From: Faecalibacter rhinopitheci
GTDB lineage: Bacteria > Bacteroidota > Bacteroidia > Flavobacteriales > Weeksellaceae
Reading direction: 5' to 3'
DNA: 64,000 bases
Assembly: GCF_015234135.1 (NCBI RefSeq)
Contig: NZ_JADGIK010000001.1
Span: forward strand, 62,001 to 126,000
Shown here: piece by piece, positions 1 through 8,060 of the stretch
Numbering within the stretch: the stretch's first letter is position 1
Layout: the number at the start of each line of letters is the position of its first letter
Notes under the pieces: model-generated
What the model saw: only the letters and a program-made list of their open reading frames with translations
Databases searched by the model: none
Told to the model about the DNA's origin: nothing
Translations under genes and position numbers: made by a program

Positions 1-298
1 GGAATTTCAACAAACAAATGCTTTGATTTCGGGAGGAAATTTCTCAATAAATCCAATGGTAGGAGTAGAGTTAGGCTACGATGATATGGTTTTTATTCGT
101 GGAGGATTAAATAATATGCAACAAATTGAGCAATTCAATGGCGATAATAAAACAAGTGTTCAACCAAATATTGGGGTGGGATTTAAATATGGTGGAATAT
201 CAATAGATTATGCTTTAACTAACTTTGGTGATCAAGGATTGGGATTGTATTCGAATATTTTTTCAGTAAGGCTAGATTTCGGTCATCTAAATAAATAA
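1..298 (+). CDS. PorV/PorQ-like outer membrane beta-barrel protein, C-terminal part only
   Basis: The frame is open from base 2 through the left edge, so the gene starts upstream; the TTG at 23 is internal, not a start. About 98 residues are visible. They read as short amphipathic strands separated by polar turns (for example GISIDYALT and YSNIFSVRLDF), which is the pattern of a C-terminal outer membrane beta-barrel. The strand wording resembles PorV/PorQ-family proteins of Bacteroidota, a family that includes type IX secretion components, but the diagnostic N-terminal part is outside the window. A hairpin terminator follows directly. Seen: barrel-like end. Inferred: family and any link to secretion. 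Confidence 0.55.
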   Translation, partial: EFQQTNALISGGNFSINPMVGVELGYDDMVFIRGGLNNMQQIEQFNGDNKTSVQPNIGVGFKYGGISIDYALTNFGDQGLGLYSNIFSVRLDFGHLNK

Positions 299-303
299 TT
301 TAA

Positions 304-331
304 AAAAGCTATCTTCAACGAGTTAGCTTTT
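304..331 (+). terminator. Hairpin terminator after the barrel gene
   Basis: AAAAGCTA (304-311) pairs perfectly with TAGCTTTT (324-331) around a 12-base loop, six bases after the stop codon. The T-rich right arm supports intrinsic termination on the plus strand. Confidence 0.6.
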
Positions 332-448
332 ATTTAAATATTATACTATATATTAATAATATAGTCTATCGGAATAATATAGAATGAGATTAATTTTAAA
401 GATGTTTAAAAAGAAAAGGGGACAATGCCTAATGAAAATTTCTTCAAA

Positions 449-480
449 AAAAACGAGTAGAAGTTAATCTACTCGTTTTT
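449..480 (-). terminator. Strong hairpin terminator for the minus-strand gene pair
   Basis: A perfect 13-bp stem (449-461 with 468-480, six-base loop) has A-runs on one side and T-runs on the other, so it can work in both directions. It lies five bases past the stop of the frameshifted membrane-protein gene at 485. Confidence 0.75.
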
Positions 481-484
481 GAAA

Positions 485-1308
485 TTATAATTTTGAAATT
501 TTATAAATATGTATGTACGAATATCCGTGATATTTATCAAACCATTGAAATGGTTTTGTTTTTAGAATCTTTTTTTCATAATCGATTGGAGATATAGATA
601 TTCGAATACTATCACCTTTTTTAATCTGTTTAAGTCTAATCGAATCTGTATGAGTTTCAATTGAAAAAGGATTATGATTGAAGAGTTTAATTCTTGCTGT
701 AGTATTTCTGCCTAAAAATTCTATATCTTTTACTTTACCTTCAAAATCAACATATCCATATTTTGTAATAGCTTCTTGATGTAAACTTGACTTAATATTT
801 ACAATCTTCATATTAATTGAGAGAAATACTAAAAATGGAAATACCAAGATAGAATTTTTCAAATAATACGTCCATGATTTCTGATAATATGAATTATGCT
901 GAATATTATTCTTGATTGTATTAATCAGATTCGTTTGGCTTGTATCTTCTGAATTAATTTTTAAAAATGATGTTCCAATGTATAAATTTAAGTATTCATT
1001 ATCCTTTTCATAATACTCATCATAACAAACTTTATCAATAGATGTTTTTTCCAATTAGTTTGAAAATAATTTTTTGATAAGATATAATCGTCTTGTAATT
1101 CAAAAAGATGAGTTTTATTTAAACGATAATACATTATGATTGTTAGTGGAATAATTAACAGAATACTGTAAAATATATCCAAATTATAATCTAAATAAAG
1201 CATTAATAGAATAATGACCAAAACAACCAAAATAGAAATTAGAGTTACATAATTAATACTTTTATGTAATTGTTCACTATCTGAATTATAGTTTTTAAAA
1301 ATCAACAT
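485..1308 (-). pseudogene. Frameshifted integral membrane protein of unknown function
   Basis: Two overlapping minus-strand frames (1308-988 and 1054-485) look like one gene split by an indel. The downstream frame has only a TTG to begin with and no leader of its own. Both frames cross an A6 run on the coding strand (1050-1045); adding one A joins them into a single protein of about 274 residues reading NWKKTSIDKV across the join. The joined protein has two membrane segments near residues 18-60, a third near 130-150, and a hydrophilic C-terminal domain with a GYVDFEGKVKDI stretch. No family was recognised. The gene starts 8 bases after the sulfurtransferase, so the two are probably co-transcribed. 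It may be a real lesion, phase variation, or a homopolymer sequencing error. Confidence 0.6.
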
Positions 1309-1316
1309 CTTTAATT

Positions 1317-2147
1317 TTATTCAATTGGTAATTCTTCATCTTTTCCCCATTCAGCCCAAGAGCCATCATAAACTTTTGAGATTTGTCTTGGATGAATTTG
1401 ATGATTGGCTAAAGCTAAAATAGAAGCCGTAATTCCTGATCCACAAGTAAAAATTAATTCTTCTTTCTCGGAATTTTCACCTAATATATTTTTTAATTCT
1501 TCGTCAGATCTATAATGTGAATTTTTTAAAACTTCCTCAAATGGAACATTAAGTGCATTGGGTATATGTCCTTTACGCAAACCTGCTCGTGGTTCATCTA
1601 CTAAACCGTAAAATCTTTCGTTAGATCTTGCATCTATCACTTTGATATCCTTATTTTCTAAAGAATCCAATACATCATTTACATTGGCTAACCAATTTTC
1701 ATTTAAATTTGCTACAAAATTTCCTAAATATTCTGCTGGAGCATAGAAAGATTTAGTTGCCTTATTTTCTTCTTTCCAAGCATTTAAGCCACCATTTAAA
1801 ACATAAACATCATTAAACCCCATTGTTTTAAACATCCACCAAGCACGTGGACTTGAATAAACTCCCCAACGATCATAACATACTAATATACTTTCATTAT
1901 TTATTCCCAATAATTGTGCTTCTCGCGTAAAAAATTGCGGTGAAACCAATGTATGTGGAAATGCAGATTTATGATCTGAAAAACGATTTTCTAAATCAAA
2001 AAAACGAGAATTAGGAATCAATTCTAGCGTTTCATCTTTTAGACTTTTTCCTACTTTATCAATTGTACAATCTAATATGATCAAATTTTCATTATCTAAA
2101 ATAGATAGTAATTCTGTACTGCTAATTATAGGGGATTTAAATTTCAT
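1317..2147 (-). CDS. Sulfurtransferase, 3-mercaptopyruvate sulfurtransferase/thiosulfate sulfurtransferase type
   Basis: 276 residues forming two tandem rhodanese domains (about 1-135 and 150-276). The active-site loop CGSGIT with Cys235 is of the form typical of mercaptopyruvate sulfurtransferases rather than thiosulfate-type rhodaneses (CRKGVT). Conserved landmarks include WWMFKTMGF, VLNGGLNAW and GHIPNALNVP. The enzyme moves a sulfane sulfur from a thiol donor onto the cysteine and then to an acceptor; it is expected in the cytoplasm, as there is no signal peptide. The C-terminal SWAEWG is also usual for the family. It heads a probable two-gene unit with the frameshifted membrane protein downstream. 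Donor specificity cannot be read from sequence. Confidence 0.9.
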   Translation of the reverse strand: MKFKSPIISSTELLSILDNENLIILDCTIDKVGKSLKDETLELIPNSRFFDLENRFSDHKSAFPHTLVSPQFFTREAQLLGINNESILVCYDRWGVYSSPRAWWMFKTMGFNDVYVLNGGLNAWKEENKATKSFYAPAEYLGNFVANLNENWLANVNDVLDSLENKDIKVIDARSNERFYGLVDEPRAGLRKGHIPNALNVPFEEVLKNSHYRSDEELKNILGENSEKEELIFTCGSGITASILALANHQIHPRQISKVYDGSWAEWGKDEELPIE

Positions 2148-2212
2148 TGTGTTTTGTGTTTCATGTAAAAATATTAAAAAAAGTAAACGATTATTATTTA
2201 TATTTCAAAAAA

Positions 2213-2234
2213 AAGCAACCTCATCAGGTCGCTT
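2213..2234 (-). terminator. Hairpin terminator after msrAB
   Basis: AAGCAACCT (2213-2221) pairs with AGGTCGCTT (2226-2234) with one A/C mismatch and a four-base loop, ending seven bases from the msrAB stop. The arms closely resemble those of the pafA terminator at 3447-3468. Confidence 0.6.
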
Positions 2235-2240
2235 AATACT

Positions 2241-3332
2241 TTATTTTTTGTTATCGAGTAGATTTAGATATTTTTCATAGCCTTTCGCTTTCATTTCTTC
2301 TTTTGGAATAAACTTTAACGCAGCACTATTTATACAATAACGTAATCCACCTTTCGATTTTGGACCATCATTAAAAACATGTCCTAAATGCGCATCTCCA
2401 GTTTTACTTTTTACTTCGGTTCTTTCCATTCCTAGAGAATTATCTTCCAACTCTTTTAATATTTTTTTACTTATTGGTTTTGAGAAAGATGGCCATCCGC
2501 ATCCCGCTTCATATTTATCTGTAGAGGCAAATAAAGGTTCGCCAGTTGTAATATCTACATAAATTCCTTCTCTGAATTCTTTATCATATTCATTATCAAA
2601 TGGTTTTTCTGTTAAACCATTTTGTGTCACTTCATATTGTAAAGGCGTTAATTCATTCTTCAATGTTTTTTGATCTTTTTTTATATATTCACCATCTTTA
2701 ACAGGATTAGAATTCTTTGCTATTTCAAATAAATCTGGTGTAATATGACAATATCCACCTGGATTTTTTTCTAAATAATCTTGATGATAACCTTCGGCAG
2801 GATAAAATTTTTGAATAGGTTTAACTTCAATAACAATTTCATCTTGAAATTTTTTAGCTAATTGATTAATTTTCTGATCAATAATTAACTTTTGAGAATC
2901 ATTGGTAAAATAAATTCCTGTTCGATATTGAGTGCCAACATCATTCCCTTGTTGATTAAGAGTTGTTGGATTAATAGTTTTTAGATACAAATCAATTAAT
3001 AAATCTACGGTAACAATTTCCGGATCAAAAGTAACTTTTACAGTTTCTGAATAGCCTGATTTTCCTGTAGTAACTTGCTCGTAAGTAGGATTGTCAATAT
3101 TTCCATTCGCATAACCTGCCTCCGTACTTTCAACCCCTCTAATTTGTTTAAAGAAATGTTCAGTCCCCCAAAAACATCCTCCTGCGAAATATATAACATT
3201 ATTATCAAGAGAAAGTGATTGACCAGTTTTATTATAAAGTTGAGAATTCGATGATTGTTGAGTTGTAGAATTACAGTTTGCAAAGAGAAGTAAACTACAA
3301 AAAATAGAACCAATTTTTGATATAATATTCAT
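2241..3332 (-). CDS. msrAB: Bifunctional peptide-methionine sulfoxide reductase MsrA/MsrB, lipoprotein
   Basis: 363 residues. A short hydrophobic leader ends at Cys20 in a lipobox-like LLFANC, so the enzyme is probably a periplasm-facing lipoprotein. The MsrA domain (about 45-200) has the GGCFWG active site with Cys53. The MsrB domain (about 222-342) has GCGWPSF, HLGHVF and the nucleophile Cys333 in RYCINSAAL. The two CxxC zinc pairs found in many MsrB proteins are absent, so this is a zinc-free form. Together the domains reduce both S- and R-epimers of methionine sulfoxide in oxidised envelope proteins, a role known for the fused family. A Thr/Ser/Gln-rich linker follows the lipid-attachment site. 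Transcribed alone; a terminator follows. Confidence 0.93.
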   Translation of the reverse strand: MNIISKIGSIFCSLLLFANCNSTTQQSSNSQLYNKTGQSLSLDNNVIYFAGGCFWGTEHFFKQIRGVESTEAGYANGNIDNPTYEQVTTGKSGYSETVKVTFDPEIVTVDLLIDLYLKTINPTTLNQQGNDVGTQYRTGIYFTNDSQKLIIDQKINQLAKKFQDEIVIEVKPIQKFYPAEGYHQDYLEKNPGGYCHITPDLFEIAKNSNPVKDGEYIKKDQKTLKNELTPLQYEVTQNGLTEKPFDNEYDKEFREGIYVDITTGEPLFASTDKYEAGCGWPSFSKPISKKILKELEDNSLGMERTEVKSKTGDAHLGHVFNDGPKSKGGLRYCINSAALKFIPKEEMKAKGYEKYLNLLDNKK

Positions 3333-3446
3333 AACTATTTCATTTTAAATAACATTATAAAAGTAAAGGCATAAAATCGTACCAAGATCAAAATTTGTAT
3401 AATTTAATTTATTTAGATATTATTTTTATTGATTATAAAGCAAAAA

Positions 3447-3468
3447 AAGCGACCTCATCGGGTCGCTT
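3447..3468 (-). terminator. Hairpin terminator after pafA
   Basis: AAGCGACC (3447-3454) pairs perfectly with GGTCGCTT (3461-3468), six-base loop, 23 bases past the pafA stop codon; an A-run on the plus strand gives a U-tract on the minus transcript. Confidence 0.7.
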
Positions 3469-3491
3469 ATATTTTAATGTGAAACTTGATG

Positions 3492-5132
3492 TTATTTGAA
3501 AACTTCCGTTACAGGTTTACCTATATTTCCATTTGGTTCTTCAATTTTTAATAAAGCTGAAATAGTAGGAGCAATATCTGTCATTGCCACAGGGTTATAA
3601 TTTTTCCCATGTTTTATTCCCCAACCCATTAATACGAAAGGAATATGTGCATCATAAGACCCCCAAGTTCCGTGAGTAGTTCCACCAGTATTTGGTTTTC
3701 CTCCATACCATTGTGGTTCTAAGATATAATTAACGGCACCAGAACGTTTACGGTTATATCCATTAATCATACGTTCTTTGATTAGAGCAGGTATAGATGC
3801 TTCTCCAATTTTGTCCATATCAACAGCAAAAGATACACCATCTACCTTTCTCATATATTTTACGATTTCCTCTTTTACGTCGTCTTCATCTAAATCATTA
3901 TTTTCAATAATTTGATAGTTTAAGTGAACTTGATAATTAGAAAGGGATCTTACTATATCTTTAATTTTAAATTTATTTTCTAAATTAGCATTAAGTCCTT
4001 TCTTTACATCACTTGTTGGGAAATAACCCGCATTTCCCTTTTTATCTTGAAAATACTTTGGATTATGTGCTCCTCCATGATCAGCAGTTAAGAAAACTGT
4101 ATATTGACCTTTGCCCACATTTTTATCCAAATGATTTAATAAACTTTCTAAATCTTTATCTAAACGCAAGTAGGTATCTTCAGCTTCTATAGAATTTGGA
4201 GAAAATTGATGCCCAACATAATCTGTTGAAGAAAAACTAATGGCTAAGAAATCTGTAATTCCCGCTTCATTTTGACCAAGTTTTTCATGTTCTAAAATCT
4301 CAATTGCAATATCTTTTGTTAGTGTGTTCCCAAATGGTGTTGAGCGAATAAGTCCTAAACCATTTTCTTTTTTAAGAGACTTTAAATCATACGGAAATTG
4401 CATTTTATCTAATCCCTTATAATTTTGACGATAAGCATTTCCATCTTTTTCACTTTGAATGTAAGTATCTATTGGATATAATGTTGACCATTTATCTAAA
4501 TATTTTTCAGTCAATTTTTTATCGTTGAATTTTTGTAGCCATTTTGGCAATTCATTCATATAAAATGTGCTTGTAATCCAATTACCAGATTCCCCATCAA
4601 ACCAAAAAGCTGCATTTGCAAAATGCCCTGCAGGTAATATTCCACCACGATCTTTTAAAGATACACCGTAAACTTTTGATCGAAAATTTGTTGATAAACG
4701 TAATTGGTCTGTTACGGTAGAAGTTAATAAATTTTTAGGAGACATTTTTCCAGCTTTACTAGTTGTTCCAACTCCATTTACCTCATCATCTTGTGTACAA
4801 TACATATCCTGACCTGTCGCTTGTATAATAAAGTCATTCCCGGCAATTCCATGAATAGCAGGAACAGAACCTGTATATATAGAACTATGTCCTATGGCTG
4901 TATAAGTAGGTAGATATGGAATGTATGTATTTTCATTACTAAATCCTTCATTTAATAAACGTTTAAAACCACCTTCAGAATAACGCTCTTGATAACGATA
5001 TAAATAATCCCATCGCATTTGGTCTACTACAATTCCTACAACTAGTTTAGGTTTTGCAATAGGTGCTTGTCCATATGCTGATAAGGTTGCGAATAATCCT
5101 AAAACGCCAATAAATGTTTTACTTAATCTCAT
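3492..5132 (-). CDS. pafA: PafA-type alkaline phosphatase, secreted
   Basis: 546 residues from the ATG at 5132, the same length as Elizabethkingia PafA. The frame runs further upstream, but a perfect TAnnTTTG element at 5160-5153 lies inside that extension, and the chosen start gives a clean signal peptide ending around AYGQ (residues 19-22). Catalytic landmarks of the family: metal ligand Asp37, nucleophile Thr78 in LPTYTAIGH, Asn99, and the K-x-R pair Lys160/Arg162 (Thr79, Asn100, Lys162 and Arg164 in the reference enzyme); further ligands lie in SSTDYVGHQ and TADHGGAH, and a late HGTWG. It hydrolyses phosphate monoesters in the periplasm or outside the cell, releasing phosphate. Single-gene unit with its own promoter and terminator. 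Confidence 0.93.
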   Translation of the reverse strand: MRLSKTFIGVLGLFATLSAYGQAPIAKPKLVVGIVVDQMRWDYLYRYQERYSEGGFKRLLNEGFSNENTYIPYLPTYTAIGHSSIYTGSVPAIHGIAGNDFIIQATGQDMYCTQDDEVNGVGTTSKAGKMSPKNLLTSTVTDQLRLSTNFRSKVYGVSLKDRGGILPAGHFANAAFWFDGESGNWITSTFYMNELPKWLQKFNDKKLTEKYLDKWSTLYPIDTYIQSEKDGNAYRQNYKGLDKMQFPYDLKSLKKENGLGLIRSTPFGNTLTKDIAIEILEHEKLGQNEAGITDFLAISFSSTDYVGHQFSPNSIEAEDTYLRLDKDLESLLNHLDKNVGKGQYTVFLTADHGGAHNPKYFQDKKGNAGYFPTSDVKKGLNANLENKFKIKDIVRSLSNYQVHLNYQIIENNDLDEDDVKEEIVKYMRKVDGVSFAVDMDKIGEASIPALIKERMINGYNRKRSGAVNYILEPQWYGGKPNTGGTTHGTWGSYDAHIPFVLMGWGIKHGKNYNPVAMTDIAPTISALLKIEEPNGNIGKPVTEVFK

Positions 5133-5152
5133 GTTAAATTTGTTTCTGAATT

Positions 5153-5160
5153 CAAATGTA
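5153..5160 (-). promoter_or_regulatory. -7 element of the pafA promoter
   Basis: On the minus strand this reads TACATTTG, a perfect match to the Bacteroidota TAnnTTTG element, 20 bases before the chosen pafA ATG. No convincing TTG -33 element was found. It argues against any start upstream of 5132. Confidence 0.6.
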
Positions 5161-5247
5161 CTTAAAACTTGAGCATTCATTATTAACTTATAATTTTTTT
5201 TGGAATTATAATTGCAACACACTTAATAATCAAAAAAAAATAAGGCT

Positions 5248-5670
5248 ATGTTAGGAAACCCATTAACCATTACGAAAGAGTATAAATGCAGCATTAAAGA
5301 GTTATGGAACGCAATAACAAATCCAGAAGCGTTAAAAGATTGGTATTTTGATTTAAAAGGATTTGAGTTAGTACAAGGAAATGAATTTGAATTTTATGCA
5401 GGAAAATATTTACATCATTGCGAAATAAAAGAAATATTTCTATATCATAAATTAACATATTCTTGGACTTATCCAATGTACGAAGGAGATTCTCAGGTTA
5501 CTTTCATTATAAATCCAATAAACGATGATCAGACTACGCAATTAGAGTTAGTCCATGAAGGTATTGCAAGTTTCCCACAAGATGATAGTAATTTTTCAAG
5601 AGCAAGTTTTGAAGCGGGCTGGGAAGAATTATTAGAATTGATGTTGAGACAATATGTTGAAGTAAAATAA
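5248..5670 (+). CDS. SRPBCC (AHSA1-like) domain protein
   Basis: 140 residues covering a whole START/Bet v1-like fold. The order of landmarks is that of the AHSA1 branch: an N-terminal strand and helix with LWNAITNPEALKDWY, central strands ending in LTYSWTYP, then a C-terminal helix with SFEAGWEELLELML. The family forms a hydrophobic pocket for small ligands or acts on Hsp90-like partners in eukaryotes; in bacteria most members have no assigned role. No signal peptide, so cytoplasmic. It is divergent from pafA and stands alone with a strong terminator behind it. Fold assignment is firm; biological role is unknown. Confidence 0.85.
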   Translation: MLGNPLTITKEYKCSIKELWNAITNPEALKDWYFDLKGFELVQGNEFEFYAGKYLHHCEIKEIFLYHKLTYSWTYPMYEGDSQVTFIINPINDDQTTQLELVHEGIASFPQDDSNFSRASFEAGWEELLELMLRQYVEVK

Positions 5671-5680
5671 TCATAAAATA

Positions 5681-5710
5681 AAAAAGGAATTCACGTCTGA
5701 ATTCCTTTTT
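5681..5710. terminator. Bidirectional terminator between the SRPBCC gene and the small membrane protein
   Basis: A perfect 13-bp stem (5681-5693 with 5698-5710, loop CGTC) with A and T runs at its ends; it lies between the convergent genes ending at 5670 and 5735 and can serve both. Confidence 0.8.
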
Positions 5711-5734
5711 ATTTTTTCGAAAAATTTGAAAGAA

Positions 5735-5941
5735 TTATTTTTTAAATAAAACTGAAATTCCTTCTTGATTTGGTAAAATTTGACGTGGATCTTCAGCAGT
5801 TACAATACCAGCTTTTTCTTTACGAGTATTGTTTAACCACATTGGAATCCAGATAAAAGGTACAGTTGCTAAAAAAGCAATACACCAGAAACCTGCGATT
5901 TCCATAAATAACCACGCGAAAAATCCTAAGAATTGTGCCAT
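5735..5941 (-). CDS. Small membrane protein, 68 residues, function unknown
   Basis: One long hydrophobic hairpin covers about residues 4-36, with Trp, Phe and Met enrichment and a WIPMWLNN edge, then a soluble tail of about 30 residues containing EDPRQILPNQ. This looks like two short membrane segments with a cytoplasmic tail. A perfect -7 element, TACTTTTG on the minus strand at 5967-5960, sits 18 bases before the ATG, and a terminator follows; both support this strand over the overlapping plus-strand frame. It is divergent from fumC. No family recognised. Confidence 0.75.
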   Translation of the reverse strand: MAQFLGFFAWLFMEIAGFWCIAFLATVPFIWIPMWLNNTRKEKAGIVTAEDPRQILPNQEGISVLFKK

Positions 5942-5959
5942 GACATATAATTTATCTCA

Positions 5960-5967
5960 CAAAAGTA
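5960..5967 (-). promoter_or_regulatory. -7 element for the 68-residue membrane protein
   Basis: Reads TACTTTTG on the minus strand, a perfect TAnnTTTG match, 18 bases upstream of the ATG at 5941. Confidence 0.55.
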
Positions 5968-6027
5968 ACACATTATTTTTAGTATTAAAACTAATAATTA
6001 TCACTTTTCTTTAACAATCCTATTGCT

Positions 6028-6035
6028 TAAATTTG
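6028..6035 (+). promoter_or_regulatory. -7 element of the fumC promoter
   Basis: TAAATTTG matches TAnnTTTG exactly, 38 bases before the fumC ATG. No clear TTG is present at the expected -33 position. Confidence 0.55.
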
Positions 6036-6073
6036 TAAGACAAAATTTCAATTAACGAAATAAATACAAAAAA

Positions 6074-7471
6074 ATGGAATATAGAATTGAGAAAGACACC
6101 ATGGGGGAAGTTAAAGTTCCTGCAGAAAAATACTGGGGTGCTCAAACAGAACGTTCAAGAAATAACTTCAAAATTGGTCCTTCAGCTTCAATGCCAGAAG
6201 AAATCATTGAAGGTTTTGCATACTTAAAGAAAGCTGCTGCTTATGCAAATGCTGAATTAGGTGTTTTACCAGTTGAAAAAAGAGATGCTATCGCAGCTGT
6301 TTGTGATGAAATCTTAGCTGGAAAATTAGACGGTGAATTTCCATTAGTTATTTGGCAAACAGGATCAGGTACTCAATCTAATATGAATGTAAACGAGGTT
6401 ATCGCTAACCGCGCGCAAGTATTAGCTGGAGGGAAAATTGGAGAAGGAGAGCCTGTTTTAAAAGCAAATGATGATGTTAACAAATCTCAATCATCTAACG
6501 ATACATACCCAACAGGTATGCATATTGCTGCTTACAAAGCTGTTGTAGAAGTTACGATTCCTGGTGTTGAACAATTACGTGATACTTTAGTTAAAAAATC
6601 TGAAGAATTTAAAAACGTTGTAAAAATTGGACGTACACACTTAATGGATGCAACACCATTAACGTTAGGACAAGAGATTTCTGGATATGCAGCACAATTA
6701 AACTATGGTTTAAAAGCTTTAAAAAATACTTTAGCTCACTTATCTGAATTAGCGTTAGGAGGAACTGCTGTAGGTACAGGTTTAAACACACCAGAAGGAT
6801 ATGATGTAGTTGTTGCTAAATATATTGCTGAATTTACAGGTTTACCTTTTGTAACTGCAGAAAATAAATTTGAAGCTTTAGCAGCTCACGATGCTATTGT
6901 AGAAACTCATGGAGCTTTGAAACAATTAGCAGTTTCTTTAAATAAAATTGCAAATGACATTCGTATGTTAGCTTCTGGACCTCGTTCAGGTATTGGAGAA
7001 ATCCACATCCCAGAAAACGAGCCAGGATCTTCTATCATGCCAGGTAAAGTAAACCCAACACAATGTGAAGCATTAACAATGGTTGCTGCACAAGTTATGG
7101 GTAACGATGTTGCAATTACAATTGGTGGTACTCAAGGTCACTACGAATTAAATGTTTTCAAACCATTAATGGCTGCTAATTTCTTACAATCAGCTCGTTT
7201 AATTGGAGATGCATGTGTTTCTTTTGATGAGCACTGTGCACAAGGTATTGAGCCAAACTATGCTCGTATTGAAGAATTAGTTTCTAACTCATTAATGTTA
7301 GTTACTGCTTTAAATACTAAAATTGGATATTATAAAGCTGCTGAAATTGCTCAAACAGCTCACAAAAATAACTCTACATTAAAAGAAACTGCAATTGCAT
7401 TAGGTTATGTAACTGCTGAAGAATTTGACGAATGGGTTAAACCAGAAGAAATGGTAGGAAGAATTAAATAA
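6074..7471 (+). CDS. fumC: Class II fumarate hydratase
   Basis: 465 residues, the normal length for the iron-free, oxygen-stable fumarase of the aspartase/fumarase superfamily. It interconverts fumarate and L-malate in the TCA cycle in the cytoplasm. The superfamily signature [11 protein letters not shown] spans 318-328 with the catalytic Ser319; the partner base is His189 in [10 protein letters not shown]; the substrate loop [13 protein letters not shown] begins near residue 96. Codon use is that of a highly expressed gene, with many GCT, GGT and GAA codons. It has its own promoter element and terminator. Aspartase and argininosuccinate lyase are the alternatives, but the overall match is to fumarase. 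Confidence 0.97.
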   Translation: MEYRIEKDTMGEVKVPAEKYWGAQTERSRNNFKIGPSASMPEEIIEGFAYLKKAAAYANAELGVLPVEKRDAIAAVCDEILAGKLDGEFPLVIWQTGSGTQSNMNVNEVIANRAQVLAGGKIGEGEPVLKANDDVNKSQSSNDTYPTGMHIAAYKAVVEVTIPGVEQLRDTLVKKSEEFKNVVKIGRTHLMDATPLTLGQEISGYAAQLNYGLKALKNTLAHLSELALGGTAVGTGLNTPEGYDVVVAKYIAEFTGLPFVTAENKFEALAAHDAIVETHGALKQLAVSLNKIANDIRMLASGPRSGIGEIHIPENEPGSSIMPGKVNPTQCEALTMVAAQVMGNDVAITIGGTQGHYELNVFKPLMAANFLQSARLIGDACVSFDEHCAQGIEPNYARIEELVSNSLMLVTALNTKIGYYKAAEIAQTAHKNNSTLKETAIALGYVTAEEFDEWVKPEEMVGRIK

Positions 7472-7492
7472 TTATAATTCTTAATCTAATAT

Positions 7493-7518
7493 AAAAGCCG
7501 CTCATTAGAGCGGCTTTT
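7493..7518 (+). terminator. Hairpin terminator after fumC
   Basis: AAAAGCCGCTC (7493-7503) pairs perfectly with GAGCGGCTTTT (7508-7518), loop ATTA, 22 bases after the fumC stop. It also lies downstream of the convergent gene ending at 7542 and can act on both. Confidence 0.85.
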
Positions 7519-7541
7519 TGTTTTTAAATTATATTTCTGTA

Positions 7542-7934
7542 CTATAATAATTGCTGACTTTCTTGTATATATTGAAATGATCTTACATCATAATTATGAT
7601 TTGTGAGTTGAGACATAATTACTTTACGTTCATTTTCTGCTTGATTTAATTGAAAATAATTTTTCTCATATCCGGATTGTATCTCATTTACAATCTTATT
7701 ATTAACAAGATATTGTTTTATCTCTTCGTATCTAAATTCGGTATTTTTAAATAATTCCTCACGATTAATATCAATAGAATATATCTCGCTTACATACACA
7801 TCATTTTTAAAACCATAATAGATCGTAAAGAAGTAGAAGGTTTGTTTATTTTTGTGTGAAGGCTTATTGGAAATTTGAGAATATAAAACAGTACTTAATA
7901 AAATTACCGTAAAAAAAGATAGAAACTGCTTCAT
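7542..7934 (-). CDS. Small secreted protein, function unknown
   Basis: 130 residues. A basic start and hydrophobic stretch (about 3-16) ending LYSQ look like a signal peptide cleaved near residue 19-20. The mature part is hydrophilic and helical after residue 60, with YEEIKQYL, YEKNYFQLNQAENERKVI and a Gln-rich end. There is no known motif. It lies between fumC and ffh, convergent with fumC and divergent from ffh. Composition is close to its neighbours. Prediction as a secreted protein rests only on the leader. Confidence 0.6.
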   Translation of the reverse strand: MKQFLSFFTVILLSTVLYSQISNKPSHKNKQTFYFFTIYYGFKNDVYVSEIYSIDINREELFKNTEFRYEEIKQYLVNNKIVNEIQSGYEKNYFQLNQAENERKVIMSQLTNHNYDVRSFQYIQESQQLL

Positions 7935-8028
7935 AAGCTATTTTTAAATATTTAACATTTTATTAAATATACTTATTTTTTTTTATCCTCAATCAACTAT
8001 AGAATAGAGATCAATAGAAAGAATTTAT

Positions 8029-8036
8029 TATCTTTG
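8029..8036 (+). promoter_or_regulatory. -7 element of the ffh promoter
   Basis: TATCTTTG matches TAnnTTTG exactly, 24 bases before the ffh ATG; no clear -33 TTG. Confidence 0.55.
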
Positions 8037-8060
8037 TAAACCTTAAAAAAAAATACAGAC

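Noticed and set aside
3038-3313. Second minus-strand frame inside msrAB
   Set aside because: It lies in a different frame over the well-conserved MsrA domain; its translation has no motif.
5829-6014. Plus-strand frame of 61 codons over the 68-residue membrane protein
   Set aside because: Low-complexity composition, no promoter; the minus-strand frame has a perfect -7 element, hydrophobic hairpin design and a terminator.
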